Shown: positions 11,037 through 22,096, numbered from the stretch's first letter. The stretch: DNA of 35,973 nucleotides from Porogramme epimiltina (GCA_900155495.1 FTLJ01000612.1:1-35973); one strand, 5' to 3'. Numbers and translations are program-made. The notes: generated by a model not told the origin, from the sequence alone.

Positions 11037-11410
11037 CCTTGGCGATGTGGCTCGGGTGTTGAAATGTTGAAAGGGTAATTGCACGACGAGAAGGAGAACG
11101 GGCGGTTTAAAACGCGCCCCCTCGACGCGCCACAAAGGCTGGAAACGGCCAAAGCGCAAAGGGCACATTCACATATGTCGCGTGGCGGCTACGAATTGAT
11201 TGTCCGACTTGAACAAAACGGGATGGTCAGGGGATAATGACGGTACAGCGCCACACCTCGTGCGCGTGAAGAGTCACTTGCAGTAGAGCTCGCCATGACA
11301 GAGATAGGTGATATCAATTCACTATCGAGACAAAGTAATTACTGTACTAGAACTACTAGGCACATGGTCAGCAAGTGGCGGGGTCAGATGAATAGTGAGA
11401 CTCACCAACT
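11037..11410. other. Intergenic: F-box promoter and CDC26 3' flank
   Basis: About 370 bases between two minus-strand genes. Nothing resembling a gene or RNA is visible. It should contain the F-box gene promoter. The frame continuing upstream from the chosen F-box start to 11168 is probably untranslated leader. Confidence 0.5.
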
Positions 11411-11635
11411 TCACCGTAACCCAAGTCGCTCATCTCGAGTCATACCCTCTCTCTTCTTCTTAGCTTCCTCGACATGATGGTACGGCTGAGCCAGCGTTGT
11501 ACTGGCGCTAGCAGCATCCTTAGATTGAGCCGGGTTTTGTGCACCGGCTTGTTTCTTCTGGAGCTTGACCGCATCGCGGACCTGCTGGACGTCCAGGTCC
11601 GTCAGCGGGATTGTGGTAGGAGGCCTCCGAATCAT
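11411..11635 (-). CDS. CDC26: Anaphase-promoting complex subunit CDC26 (APC12)
   Basis: A 74-residue protein whose first residues, MIRRPPTTIPLTDLDV, match the conserved N-terminus of CDC26 (metazoan form begins MLRRKPT). In the APC/C this N-terminus inserts into the TPR superhelix of CDC16/APC6 and stabilises it. The remainder is charged and helical-looking, with a lysine-rich C-terminal part (EEAKKKREGMTRDERLG), as expected for this small scaffold subunit. The open frame extends upstream of the chosen ATG, but only from here does the family motif start, and CDC26 needs its initiator Met at the very end. It is divergent from the PRA1 gene with 313 bases between start codons. The extreme C-terminus could be altered by an unseen intron. 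Confidence 0.8.
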   Translation of the reverse strand: MIRRPPTTIPLTDLDVQQVRDAVKLQKKQAGAQNPAQSKDAASASTTLAQPYHHVEEAKKKREGMTRDERLGLR

Positions 11636-11948
11636 GTCTGCGCGTGTGCGTAGCAGATGTCGATTTGCGACGTCAGACAGGCGCTGCGGGAACTGCGTGG
11701 GCTGCGTGGAGGAGAGAGAGAAAGGCCAACGTGGAACAATTGTGGCTGAGGCAGGAGGCGCCGAGGGCAGAGGGAGGCGCAGACAAAGGCTGCGGCGCAG
11801 GCGCCCGTGCGACGTATAGCACACGGGCAGAGGGTCGCGTTCTGCACTCGTCTCCCTCATACGCACACCCACTCTCCTTGCCTGGCCCCTGCACATACTG
11901 TAAACCCCTCACACCTGCACTCTCGCTCCTGCCTACACATCACCTGCC
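11636..11948. promoter_or_regulatory. Bidirectional promoter CDC26 / PRA1
   Basis: 313 bases separate the divergent start codons. The stretch nearest PRA1 is CT-rich on the plus strand (11860-11945), a common feature of fungal core promoters without TATA. No TATA box is obvious in either direction. Confidence 0.55.
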
Positions 11949-12853
11949 ATGGAGGCCCTTATGCGCATCACCGACACTGTCAAATCCCTGCGGGTTCGTT
12001 CGCTTCACACATCTGTCCTGTCTATTCACCGGGGCTCACTTGATTCTCTTGCTGCGCCATATTTCAGGAAACTCGCTTTAGCGCACTCCGCTCACCAACC
12101 GAGTTCTTCGACTTCAACCGCGTTTCGCGGCCCGCCGACCTCAACCAGGCGACACACGTATGCCTGGTCCTCTTCCGTCCCTCTCTTCGCCGCTAACGTG
12201 GACCTGCGTACGACCTGTAGCGCATGTCCTACAACACCCGCTATTTCTCAGGTGTGTCCAAATCAACTTGTCATAGTGACCTTTAAATACTGACATGCGC
12301 TCGTAGGAAACTATGGACTAATTGTGGCCCTCCTCGCCGTATACGCCCTGTATGTTCACCTCCTGGGATCTGTTCCAAGGAGAATCCGTCTAAACCGAAT
12401 ACTCCTTAGTCTCACCAACATCCTCCTAATCTTCGCCGTCCTATTCCTCGTCGGCGGTTTCGCAGCCATCAACCGTTTCGGTACGTCTCTCTTACCTATC
12501 ACTTTCCAGAGTACACGTCCTTACCCCAACCTCTCGCCTTCCATCGGTCCCCTTAACCTCCCACTGCCGACCTAACAATCACCACTCCCGTCGCACACGC
12601 CCTTTCGCCGCCGGTGCCGTCGTGCCATCCGCCACCAGCGCCCGACCCCATCCAGGTCGGGGAGCACGTCATCACCCAAAAGTCTCTCTACACCGGCCTC
12701 TTCGTGATCGGCATCCCTCTCCTCTGGTTCTCGTCCCCCTTCTCCACCTTCTTCTGGCTCGTCGGCGCCTCCGCCGTCCTCATCCTCGGCCACGCCACCA
12801 TAATGGAGCCTGGCATCGAGTCCGAATACGCCCAGGTCCAAGATAGCGTCTGA
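11949..12853 (+). CDS. PRA1/Yip3 family prenylated Rab acceptor
   Basis: Small membrane protein of Golgi/ER vesicle traffic that binds prenylated Rab GTPases. Exons: 11949-11993, 12068-12157, 12221-12251, 12307-12349, 12410-12480, 12639-12853, giving 164 residues with frame kept throughout. The protein begins MEALMRITDTVKSLRETRFS and has the family block SPTEFFDFNRVSRPADLNQA, then MSYNTRYFSGNYG. The two hydrophobic hairpins of the family follow: LIVALLAVYALLTNILLIFA with LFLVGGFAAI, and LYTGLFVIGIPLLWFSS with FFWLVGASAVLILGHA. The tail is short and acidic. Exons 3 and 4 are only 31 and 43 nt, so single-frame searches miss most of the gene. Its stop lies about 720 bases before ACR3. Confidence 0.93.
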
Positions 12854-13575
12854 GCGGGGAGCCGCTGGGACGGTGGAGCCGGCGACGGTGTCTCGATACG
12901 CACATATTTATGCTTGCGCCGTTCCTGGTTTGGGTTGGTCTCTGCGGGCGGATGGAGCGCGGGGCGTTGGGGAGATAGCGCGGGGCAGAGAGACGGGGGC
13001 GCGGGAGGCGGACTCATCGCCGAAGTCGATTTGAGGAAAGGAAGCAGAGAGACTCGTGGGTGGACGCAATTGGGTTGGTTCATAACGGCGCTCTCTCTTC
13101 CTTTTCCCCTTCTGTCTTCTGGAGCTAGCCGTTTCCTTGGTCGTTTGGCGGACTCCTTAGTTACTAGTAATATTCCGCCGCCGTGGCGCTCGCCGCGCTC
13201 GGCGTGAGATGTACAGCAGCTTTCGCTTTCCCACTCGACACGGACGTTCGATATTCAGTGCTTCGGTCACGTGTGAGAGATTCTTGACGAAAAATTACTG
13301 CTGCGATGCTGCGCTGGAATAGTAACAGCCTAGAAGCCCAGGCTATGCAGGTAAGGTGGCCATACATATATTCCGCCAGCAGATCGGAGTGGACGGACTA
13401 CGAAAATCGTATTCGTAACGATCCCTACCATAAATGGCAGGATGAAGATTACATAGTCGAATTCCATTGCGATATTCAAAATCGGCGTCTACGGTGAGAA
13501 TGGTCCAGCACACTCGCTCGAGTCGAATGTCTCTCCTTGTTCACCCAGACCTTCATTCACTAAGCTACACATAAC
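12854..13575. other. Intergenic: PRA1 3' flank and ACR3 promoter
   Basis: About 720 bases. A 63-codon frame at 13306-13497 has no recognisable similarity and contains a donor-like CAGGTAAGG; I do not call it. A CACGTG palindrome, the core of a bHLH-type E-box, occurs near 13268 inside the likely ACR3 promoter. No TATA box is clear. Confidence 0.45.
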
Positions 13576-15146
13576 ATGAATCCAGAAGACGGAAGCTCTG
13601 CCGAGAAGTCTGTGGTGATGGTGCCCCCGGTGTCACAAGAGGACGTAGAGGCTAGTAATCCGCGCGATGCTCCTTCAGGTCAGTCGTCAACGGTTCACCC
13701 CGCTCCTATGAACACTACACTTGACAACATTTATCCCATATAGAGCTAGTCAAGAAGCTTGGCATCCTAGACCGCCTGCTTACACCAGCTATCCTAATGT
13801 GTATGATCGCGGGCGTGCTCATCGGGAACTACGTGCCCGGTGTGCAAGCAGCCTTTGACACCGCACGCTTCCAATCCGTCTCCGCTCGTAAGCACCCCCT
13901 ACATACGAGGAAACTCTACCGTAAGCGTCCTCACCCGCCTCCACACCAGCGATCGCGATAGGCCTCATCGTGATGATGTGGCCCATCCTCACCAAGGTCC
14001 GCTACGAAGCCCTCCCGGCGCTCCTCCCCACCCGCCGCACGCTCGTGCACGTCCTCCTCTCGCTCGCGCTCAACTGGCTCGTCGCGCCGCTGCTCATGCT
14101 CGCGCTCGCGTGGGCCGCGCTCCCCGACCTCCCGACGTACCGCACAGGCGTGATCATGGTCGGCCTCGCGCGCTGCATCGCGATGGTCGCCGTCTGGAGC
14201 GCCCTCGCGCGCGGCGACGCCGAGTACTGCGCGATCCTCGTCGTGATCAACAGCGCGCTGCAGGTCGCGCTCTACGCGCCCCTCGCGCTCCTCTTCGTCA
14301 ACGTCCTCGGCGGCGGAGGGGGCGTCGAGCGCACGCTGCACGTGTCCTACGGCGACGTCGCCATTTCGGTCCTCATCGTACGTCGCCGATCGCCGCGCCT
14401 TCGGGGGCTTCGCGCTGACGACATGCACCACTTGACCCCGCACAGTACCTCGGCATCCCGCTCGCCGCGGGCGTCGCGACGCGCTTCGCCGTCCTCAAGG
14501 CGACCTCGCGCGCGTTCTTCGAGGCGCGCTTCCTCCCGCTCTTCTCCCCGCTCGCGCTCCTCGGCCTGCTCTACACGATCGTGGTCATGTTCGCGTACCA
14601 GGGCCACCACATCGTGCACAACCTCGGCCCGGTCTTCCGCGTCTTCGTCCCGCTCGTCCTCTACTTCGCGATCATGTGGACCGCCGCGTTCTGGCTTGTG
14701 TGGGCGTGTGCGCGGCGCGCGGGCGGAGCAGGCCGTGGGGCTGGGTCTGGGCCGCGCGAGGGCGGTGGGCCGGCGGCGTCGGGCGCAAGCAAGGGTGACG
14801 GCGACGACGACGGGGCGTTGTGGACGTACGAGATGGCCGTCGTGCAGAGCTTCACGGCTGCGAGCAACAACTTCGTGAGTGGCGGCGTCGGCGGCGGACG
14901 CTTTTTTCTTCTTCGCTTCGCGGAACTTGCTAGACTGACCGGGCGATGATGTCACAGGAGCTCGCGATTGCGGTCACCATCGCGGTGTACGGCGTGGGGT
15001 CCGACCAGGCCCTGGCCGCGACGATCGGGCCTCTCGTAGAAGTGCCGGTGCTGCTCGCCCTGACCTGGGTCGCGTTGTTCTTGCGGCGCAGGTTGGGGTG
15101 GATGAAGACCGGAGAAGAGGCCGGGCCAGTAGGGAGGGGAGGATGA
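13576..15146 (+). CDS. ACR3: Arsenite efflux transporter ACR3
   Basis: Plasma-membrane As(OH)3 efflux protein of the BASS/ACR3 superfamily, giving arsenic resistance. Exons: 13576-13678, 13744-13887, 13950-14377, 14446-14874, 14958-15146, for 430 residues. The order of hydrophobic segments fits the ten-helix fold. Signatures seen are [49 protein letters not shown], and the functional cysteine Cys158 in [12 protein letters not shown]. Near the C-terminus, [21 protein letters not shown] contains the conserved Asn-Asn and Glu, split by the last intron. A 30-residue Gly/Ala/Asp-rich insert lies in the cytoplasmic loop before helix 9 (14720-14815). The N-terminal 40 residues are charged and cytoplasmic. 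Its 3' end faces that of the methyltransferase gene, 168 bases away. No arsenate reductase or regulator gene is nearby. Confidence 0.93.
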
Positions 15147-15314
15147 GGGCCGGGGGCGAAAATAAGCATCGAGGTTGTGATGGCCGGACAGCGCATGTCG
15201 TCATATCGCATCCACATAATTCGGATATACGCTGCGCCCATGCACACCCCGTGTGCATCGAAGAGAGGTCGAGGCATATGGAGCGTGCAGCGTCGTCGGC
15301 TAGCAGACAGGAGG

Positions 15315-16708
15315 CTAACTGCGTCCGACGACGACCCGGTCCTTGCCCCAAGGGTCCTTCCATACGTCGATCTTGTCCAGGCCTGCTTTGCGTAACACGA
15401 TGGCCGCAACGGCATCTGCTTGCCCCTCGCCCACCTCGAGGGCGAGCGTTCCCCCACGCCGGAGCAGCATGTTGTCGCGCACCAGGGCCGCAATCCTGTA
15501 GTAGAAGACGAGGCCTCTAGAGCGATCCCCCTCCGGCATCTCAAAATTGGCGTCTGGAGAGTCACCGACGAGCGCCCGGGGATCCTCGAAGTCTCTCACC
15601 GACGCCGAGAGAAGCTCGTATTCGGACTGGGGGATGTACGGCGGGTTCGAGGTAACCAGGTCGTACGGCGGGCGCAAGCCTGCCCTCACCACGAAGTCGT
15701 CGTCCATGAGGTCGGCCACGACTGCTGTGAAGGCATTGTGCCTTTGCCGCCTGCGGTCTTCATGTTGTTCTCCGACGTCGAGATCGGAGAAGTGATCGCT
15801 CGGGCTATTTTGAGAAGAAGCCGGCGGGCTGGCAGGCTCGTTGTCGCGAGGCGGGATGATGTCGATTCCAGAACGTTCGGCATTTTGTTGTGCGAGCTGC
15901 GTGGCGGCGGGGTTGACGTCCACGCCCGTCGCACGGACGGACCCTGGCGGCCAGAGGTGGCAGAGCAAAATCGGAATACACCCTGACCCCGTACAGAGAT
16001 CAAGGATGGAGACCGGGCGTAATGCGGATGGCGCGAGGGCCTCGGCCAGCCTGATGGTCCAGTCCTCGGTCTCTGGGCGCGGAATGAGGACAGGCGGGCG
16101 CACGGCAAGGTCAAGGGGCCCGAATGGCTGCGATCCTAGATGTACGTTAGCGACAAGACAAGAATGGGAAAGTGGCACATCTCTGATATGACATGGCGTA
16201 ACTGAATGCAGTCAGTACTATAGCGGCTCGATGGACAAAAGCCTGGAGCGATTCTGGACGAGGCTTGTGCTGTGGCTAAGTGTCGGGTGACACCATGGTT
16301 TGCGCTAGCTGAAAGCGCTATCTCTTGTCGTTGTTCACAGCAGATGTTCGGACCGGTCACACACTACATCCGCCTGCAGGGTGGCCTCTCCGGGAGCAAA
16401 AATATGCCTGAGACATGGGACGACGTCATAGACCTCCGGATGGCAAGGTATGTCCCCGATTTCTTCAAGTGCCAGATTGACACGTACGATGATGTGGAGA
16501 GAATAGCCTCACCAAGAATATACTGGAGTGGTTCTCCAGCCACTCTGCGTGTAACCATTTCCTCCAGTGAGTGCGCAGAAGGTGGGATGCGCCCGGGAGA
16601 AGGCCTCAGTGCCTGCTTCATCCACCTGAACTCTACATGAGCGGAGTCGCGCCCGAGTGCCCGGGTGAGTCGTGTGAGAAGATGGGCGGCGGGCAGTGGT
16701 GAGGTCAT
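15315..16708 (-). CDS. MTQ1: Mitochondrial release-factor glutamine methyltransferase (MTQ1/HemK/PrmC type)
   Basis: SAM-dependent N5-glutamine methyltransferase that modifies the GGQ motif of class I release factors. Two exons, 16513-16708 and 15315-16135, give 338 residues. The N-terminal helical domain ends in EPLQYILG, and exon 2 resumes with SQPFGPLDLAV and then LIPRPETEDW. Motif I for SAM is ILDLCTGSGCIPI, and the catalytic NPPY sits in LVTSNPPYIPQSEYE. Between these is an insert of about 40 polar residues (15740-15855) that bacterial PrmC lacks. The mitochondrial assignment over the cytosolic MTQ2 type rests on the presence of the N-terminal helical domain. The single intron, 16136-16512, is 377 nt, unusually long, but no residues of the family core are missing across it. 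It is transcribed divergently from the ERT1-type factor. Confidence 0.9.
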
Positions 16709-17233
16709 TGTGACCTCGTGCGACGGTGGGCGCAGCTGGAGAGCGAGCGGACAGCGTGGCAGATACGGCAAGGAGATATGGCGAGGGAGAAGGCGAGTAA
16801 CTGAAACGACGACAGAGGGCGAGCAGTGGCCGGGTCCGAAGACCGCGTCGGTCGCGCGCGGCCGGAGAACGGGCCGGGGGGACAGGACCGATGCCGGCGG
16901 GCGTGACAGCGGCAGGCGGGGATGACGCGTGACATCACGGGGAATAAGCCCAGGGTGATTACGTGTGCAGGCGTTTGGGCCTGCGATTGGCCCAAAAATA
17001 GGAGGGACGAGCACGGAACAGGCGCCTTGGATGGGGTCACGCTCGAGGGAGGACGGCCAAGTGACGGGCTTGCCTGCTCTGCCTGCGCCAGGCCTCTGCA
17101 ATTCCGAATGTCCCTCCGTTCGGTCCTCGCCCCCCGCCCTCTTCCCCGACATCTTCTCTCCCACTCCTTCCTATAAATCCTCCACATGCAGACCTCCACG
17201 TCTGCATCCCACCCGCCGCCGCTCGCCCCTGCT
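16709..17233. promoter_or_regulatory. Divergent promoter region, methyltransferase / zinc-cluster factor
   Basis: About 525 bases separate the two divergent coding starts. A TATAAAT element at 17172-17178 points to the plus-strand gene. A CGATTGGCCC sequence near 16982 contains the ATTGG/CCAAT pentamer typical of HAP-complex sites. Confidence 0.5.
17172..17178 (+). promoter_or_regulatory. TATA box of the ERT1-type gene
   Basis: TATAAAT lies only eight bases before an ATG at 17186 and 56 bases before the ATG at 17234. If it is a functional TATA box, transcription starts downstream of 17186 and the second ATG is the real start. Confidence 0.5.
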
Positions 17234-19928
17234 ATGCACGCCCTCGCCCTCCCCCCAAGCACCCACCACCCTTCGCTTCCCTCCTCGTCCTCCAACTCGG
17301 AGAGCAGCACGCCCGTCCCGTCCGGCTCCTCCAACGACCCCAAGAAAAAGCCTACCGCAAAGCGCAAGCGCACTGCAGACTCTATGGGCGACAATGACTC
17401 CGGCTCCCAGCCTAGGACGCGCGACGGCCCTAAGAAGAAAAAGGCAAACCGCGCCTGCTTTCATTGTCAGAAAGCGCATCTCACTTGTGACGACTGTGAG
17501 TATCGCCCCCGTTTTTTCGCCCCGTCTGCGCGCGCACCTTTGTGCAGCCGCGCCTTCTCGCCGCGCGGGAGGTAGCAGGCCGTTTCATTCGCCCGCGCCA
17601 GGCGTAACAATGGTCCTCGCTTGCGGCCATATGGAACGTCATCCGCGCGTTGCGTTAAGGGCGGACCGCTTCTCTCGCGCATGCTTCCCGCGCGATGCCG
17701 CCCAGTCCTTATTCATCTTCACGAGGGTGGGTTCGGTGTTCTGTGTGAACCTAGTAACGACTGGCGCGCTGCATTCACCACCCCACCCCCTCAATGTTCG
17801 GATTGACGCCCCTTATTTCCCCCATTACCCCGCATTAACCGCGGATTCTCCTACCCCTCAAATTGTCTGTTATCGCGTATGCGGTCAGTCAATTTGGGTT
17901 GTCGGGGTTCTGGGCTCTGACCGGCCCCTTACCACATCCTGGAATTCCTTCTGGGGCCTCGGGTACTCACACGATTCTAAGGCCGCACCACTCACCTTTC
18001 GTCTTTTTAGCTCGCCCGTGCCAACGCTGTATAAAGCGTGGAATGGCCGACAATTGTACAGAGGGCCACCGCAAGAAGGCAAAGTACCTGCTGGACGAAG
18101 AAGAGCTAGGCAAGTCCCACATGCTTCAGCGCTTTGACATTCCATCTCATTCGGACTTGCCATCACAGAGGCACTGAAGCGCGCCAAGTCTGGCGAAGGT
18201 TCCTCCAAGAGTGCGGAACCCACCTCACAACGTAACACGTTCACGTTGACATCTGTCCGCGCCCCCGTGTTCTCACACTCCCTCACCTTTTAGCACCACC
18301 CCCGCCGCCTCCTGAGCCCGCTCCCCCGCAGCAACAATATATCGCCGCCGACGCAATGTATCCCGTGTACAGCGCCCCACCGTCCTACGGAATGCCAGCG
18401 GAAGCCGCGAACCTCGAGTACTCGATCATCTCTGCGATCCTTGGAGGCGGCTCACCTGAATCTGGCTCCAGCGGTTCTCCTGCGGCGACCCAAGCGCCCC
18501 CACCTGTCGCGAGCTCATCATACGCACCGCCCCAAGCACCTGGCCTCTCGACCGCGACTTGGCCCGCCGAGCCCATACAGACCCAGTATGCAGGCCAACC
18601 CAACGCATCTAGTTATGCAGGAGCGGCGCCTGGGTATGGTGAGCAGCCTCCACTCGCCATCCCACCATCCGATACGACCCTGTCGGCGTCCTCCGTGGGC
18701 CCCGTTCCTTCAGAATACATTGCGCCGACTGCGACAGCCTATCAGGGCACGTACCCTGCCCAGCCTAGTCAGGCCGGCCCATCCCAGTATTCCGAGTACG
18801 CCTCCGATCAGTCACAAGCCCAGGCACAGGCGGCGACAGCGACGTCTCAGCACCAACAGCAGACAAGCGCGGGCCCGAGCGCGTACCGCTCGCCCCCGCA
18901 GTCGTTCCTCGTGCGCCCGCGGCGCACGCCTGTGAGTTCCCCAACGCGCGCGTGGAACAGCCCCTCGCTTTCCGCGCTCACGGCGGCGGACAACGCGGTC
19001 CAGAGCGTGTACCGGAATGTGACGAAGGGGTACGACTACACCGAGGGCTACCACTTCCTCATGAAGCACCTGAGTCGGAGGTGCGTGTTCTCGCGCTGTC
19101 TGTGTGCGGCGCAAGGTTGTGCTCACGCAGTTCCTTGGGTTCCTCATTTTTCATTTCCTGACGTGCTTCGCGCAACTTTCCACTGTGGGTCCGTGCTGTG
19201 CTGTGCTGCGTCGCGGCTATACCCATTATCCTGCGGTCGCGTGACTCTCCTCGCCACACACTTTCGCCACTTTCCTCTCACCTTCGCGCCCTTCGCCCCC
19301 CTATTCGACCCCTGGAACGCGCACATCGCAGATTCGAGAAGAACGACATCCTTCGGATCGTCCGCGCGCTCGCGATCGTCCGGCCGTCGTTCATCGCGCT
19401 GCAGATGCCGATGACGGAAGAGGACGACGTGTTCGTGGAGAAGTGCTTCCAGCGCTCGCTCATCGAGCTCGACAAGCTCGTCTCGTTCTCCGGCACACCC
19501 ACTGTTGCATGGCGCAGAACGGGCGAGATATGTCTCGTCGGCCCCGAGTTCTGCATGCTCACAGGCTGGGAGCGCGAAGAGCTCATCGGGAAGCGCAAGT
19601 ACATCTACGAGGTGCGTCTAACACATGCACTGATGCTCGCAGACATGCTGATGGGATGGGCTTAGCTGTTTGAGAACCAGTCTGTGGTAGAGTACTGGGA
19701 GAACTTCGCGAATCACGCGTTCGAGAACACGACGCAGTCCGTGTACTCGCATTGCGTTCTCCTCAAGCCGAGCGGCGCGCCCGTCCCGTGCACGTTCTGC
19801 TTCTCAATACGTAGAGACATTATGGATCTCCCGAGTTTAGTTATTGGTACGTGACTATCCTCCCCTTCACCTCCATACCAGTTAGACTTACGGGAGCGCA
19901 CGCAGGACAATGGCTGCCGTTATTATAG
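17234..19928 (+). CDS. ERT1: Zn2Cys6-PAS transcription factor, ERT1/AcuK type
   Basis: Nuclear regulator of the family that controls gluconeogenesis and the switch to non-fermentable carbon. Exons: 17234-17495, 18011-18109, 18169-18231, 18294-19080, 19332-19611, 19666-19846, 19906-19928, for 564 residues. A basic stretch (PKKKPTAKRKR, later GPKKKKANRA) precedes the binuclear cluster, Cys75, 78, 85, 91, 94 and 103, spaced CX2CX6CX5CX2CX8C. The linker EGHRKKAKYLL and the YDYTEGYHFLMKHL block are family hallmarks. A Pro/Ser/Gln-rich middle (about 140-380) is probably disordered. The PAS domain (about 455-564) ends VIGQWLPLL. Intron 1 is 515 nt and splits the cluster between Cys85 and Cys91. Intron 2 (18110-18168) has a GC donor. 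An ATG 48 bases upstream (17186) would add 16 residues, but the TATA box position argues against it. Confidence 0.92.
18110..18168 (+). other. GC-AG intron in the ERT1-type gene
   Basis: The donor reads G|GCAAGT and the acceptor TCACAG. Only this 59-nt removal joins LLDEEEL to EALKRAKSGE in frame. GC-AG introns are a minor class that need a strong remaining donor consensus, which is present here. Confidence 0.8.
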
Positions 19929-22096
19929 CCCCTGCCGAAACCATCTCTTGCGCGCACCAGACTGTGCTTCCCCACCCGCGCCTCGTCTCCATCCACCTTC
20001 CCTTCCCCTTCCCCCCTCTCTGCCCCTCTGCCCCTCTCCCCTCCCTCTCCCCCTCCTTCCCCCCGTCCCCTCGCCCACGACCTCGCCTGTCGCCCTTATG
20101 TATTGGTTATGCGCTGTCTCATCGCTATCGTTCTCCTTCCCACTACTAACAGTCCCACTCGGACCCCTACACGGGCCCTGTATCACCTTATTGATAGTTG
20201 TACATGAATCCTACGACGCCCATAGAAGGCTCTCTCTTACACTGTTTATAGCCCAGCGCTAAACGTACCAATTTTCACTCAAACCCAATCGACTACAAGA
20301 ATCTGAAAGGTATACGCGTCCGCCCAGTCTGGTCCCCCTTACTGCGGGTTTCGGTATATTGACTCACCCATGGAAATGTATTGTACAGCAGAGCCACTGT
20401 GACATTTTCTGTCACTTGGGTAGGTTGAGTGGTGTCATGTTAGTTGGCTGTGTCGTGCCACTCACCCGCCTCCGGTTTGGCCGTCTATTGCTGAGCAACC
20501 CGCCAATCATGAAGCGATCACTTACGACCTCTACGGGCTGACTACGACGCCAAGGATCCCCGTCACGTCTCCGACAAGGTTCACCGGCATGTCCGCCGCG
20601 GTTACGGCTCCGTAGAAAGGTGCGCTCGTTCTGCGCATGTCATTGGTACTACCCAATACTCTAACAAAACCTTCGTCTGACTCACTCCCGGCTAAGCTTG
20701 GAAACAAACTAGAAGCCATTAAGCTCGTTACGTAGCCCAGTGCCATCCCTATTTGATCGTCGCGGGAGCGCAAGTAGCGCGGTCTGTGGCACTTTTCGCG
20801 AGGCCTAGACATACGCAAGTTGGGGCCGGGACAACACCTAGGCCTCAAAGTCGCTCAAGAAGCATCCCTAGCCAGTACGCAAGACAGCAGCCCACGCTGA
20901 CACCTGCTCAAACATTGCGGGAAGCGAAAGTCGCCCACTGGGTATCGCGGCATACCAGCCTACGTCATACGCCCTTCGAAGGAAATGATTCACCACAATA
21001 GTTCACCGCAATGATTCACCGCAGGACCTTTGAGCATCGTTGACGTGCCGGTCGCCGTAACGCAAATCGACAACTCATCCCGCGCCGGCTCGCTCAGCCC
21101 CCCCACTCCACTTCCCCCGCCGCACCGCCGCACTCGCGCATTGCGCAATCTAAACCGAATCTGAAGCCACCTCGCGCCCTCGAAGCCGTTCTCCCGCAAA
21201 GCAAAACGTTGACGTCTGCTCAAGGCTGGCTCCACCGGCCCGTCTTTTCCCCACGTCTCCCCCGGCGTCCAACCCTCCACGCCGCTGCCTCGCCGCGGCG
21301 TTCTATTCGTCTCCTGTCCTCCAGAGCCCAAGCCCCCCGCAGCCGTTGGCAACTCAGCGCCCCCCGCTCAGGCTTTATGCCGATATGCCGCCCTGCGCCG
21401 ACCACTCGGCCGGGCTCTTCGCCGTACGTCTGACTGAGTCCGACCCTGTATGTCCGCTAACGCGATCGTGTACCCCACCGACACTGTCATACAGTCACTC
21501 AAGTTCCGCTCGCAGCACGGCGACCCTCGGATACTCCTGCATGAGCGCACGGTCGGTCGGATCTATCAGTTATTATCGTCCAACCCATGCCCAGAATGTA
21601 ATCACATTGCGACTAGCTGCACAACTCACGGCAAGTGGAGTCTACAGCTAATTCCATGAAGATTAGTTACGAAGTAGTCAGCACCTTGGTACGTAAAGAC
21701 ATCGGCAGGAACCCCAGAGTTTGGCGGGCGATATGAGTGAGACTCCCAGAGCCCGAGGCCGAGCGTGCCTACTGCCTCGATACACGAACAGGTCAAATTT
21801 GTTACAGCACTGTTAGTTCACTTGTACAGATTGCTGTCATTTCAACAACAGGCGACTCTTAACCTGTTCCATCGGCTTGCACTTGAACACGAAGCATTCC
21901 GCAGGACGAAAGAGAGTGTGCAAAGCAAAGCTTAGATTTTGAGGCTACATGCAGTAAAGCGCGAAAGAGAGACACATCCCCAAAGCGTACATACAACCAT
22001 CGTCCCGCTAACTGCCGCCTGCTCGCTAACCAGCAGTGCGCCGTGCACTTTTCTGGGTGTGCAAAATGTGGTGCGAGGAAAAAGGGTGGAGGTGGC
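19929..22096. other. Long intergenic region, no supportable gene
   Basis: About 2.2 kb between two gene 3' ends. It holds a pyrimidine-rich tract (19985-20085), three tandem 13-base units at 20984-21023, and two uncharacterised open frames: minus 20531-20848 (105 codons) and plus 21450-21659 (69 codons). Neither frame has a domain I recognise or good splice partners, and both could be chance or remnants of a decayed gene. The segment 21660-22096 is AT-richer and includes the RACK1 3' untranslated region. Confidence 0.5.
20984..21023 (+). repeat. Three tandem 13-14-base units
   Basis: Units AATGATTCACCACA, ATAGTTCACCGCA and ATGATTCACCGCA follow each other directly. Two of the three contain TGATTCA, one base away from the Gcn4/AP-1 site TGACTCA. 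They may be bZIP sites or a short chance minisatellite. Confidence 0.6.

Noticed and set aside
3585..11635. Operon or metabolic gene cluster of the four adjacent minus-strand genes
   Set aside because: Each has its own flank of 370-1100 bases, functions are unrelated (sugar reduction, peroxisome import, ubiquitin adaptor, APC/C), and fungal genes are transcribed singly.
13840..14878. Arg-rich open frames overlapping the ACR3 exons on both strands
   Set aside because: They are shadows of the ACR3 reading frame; the true frame gives a complete transporter with correct splice junctions.
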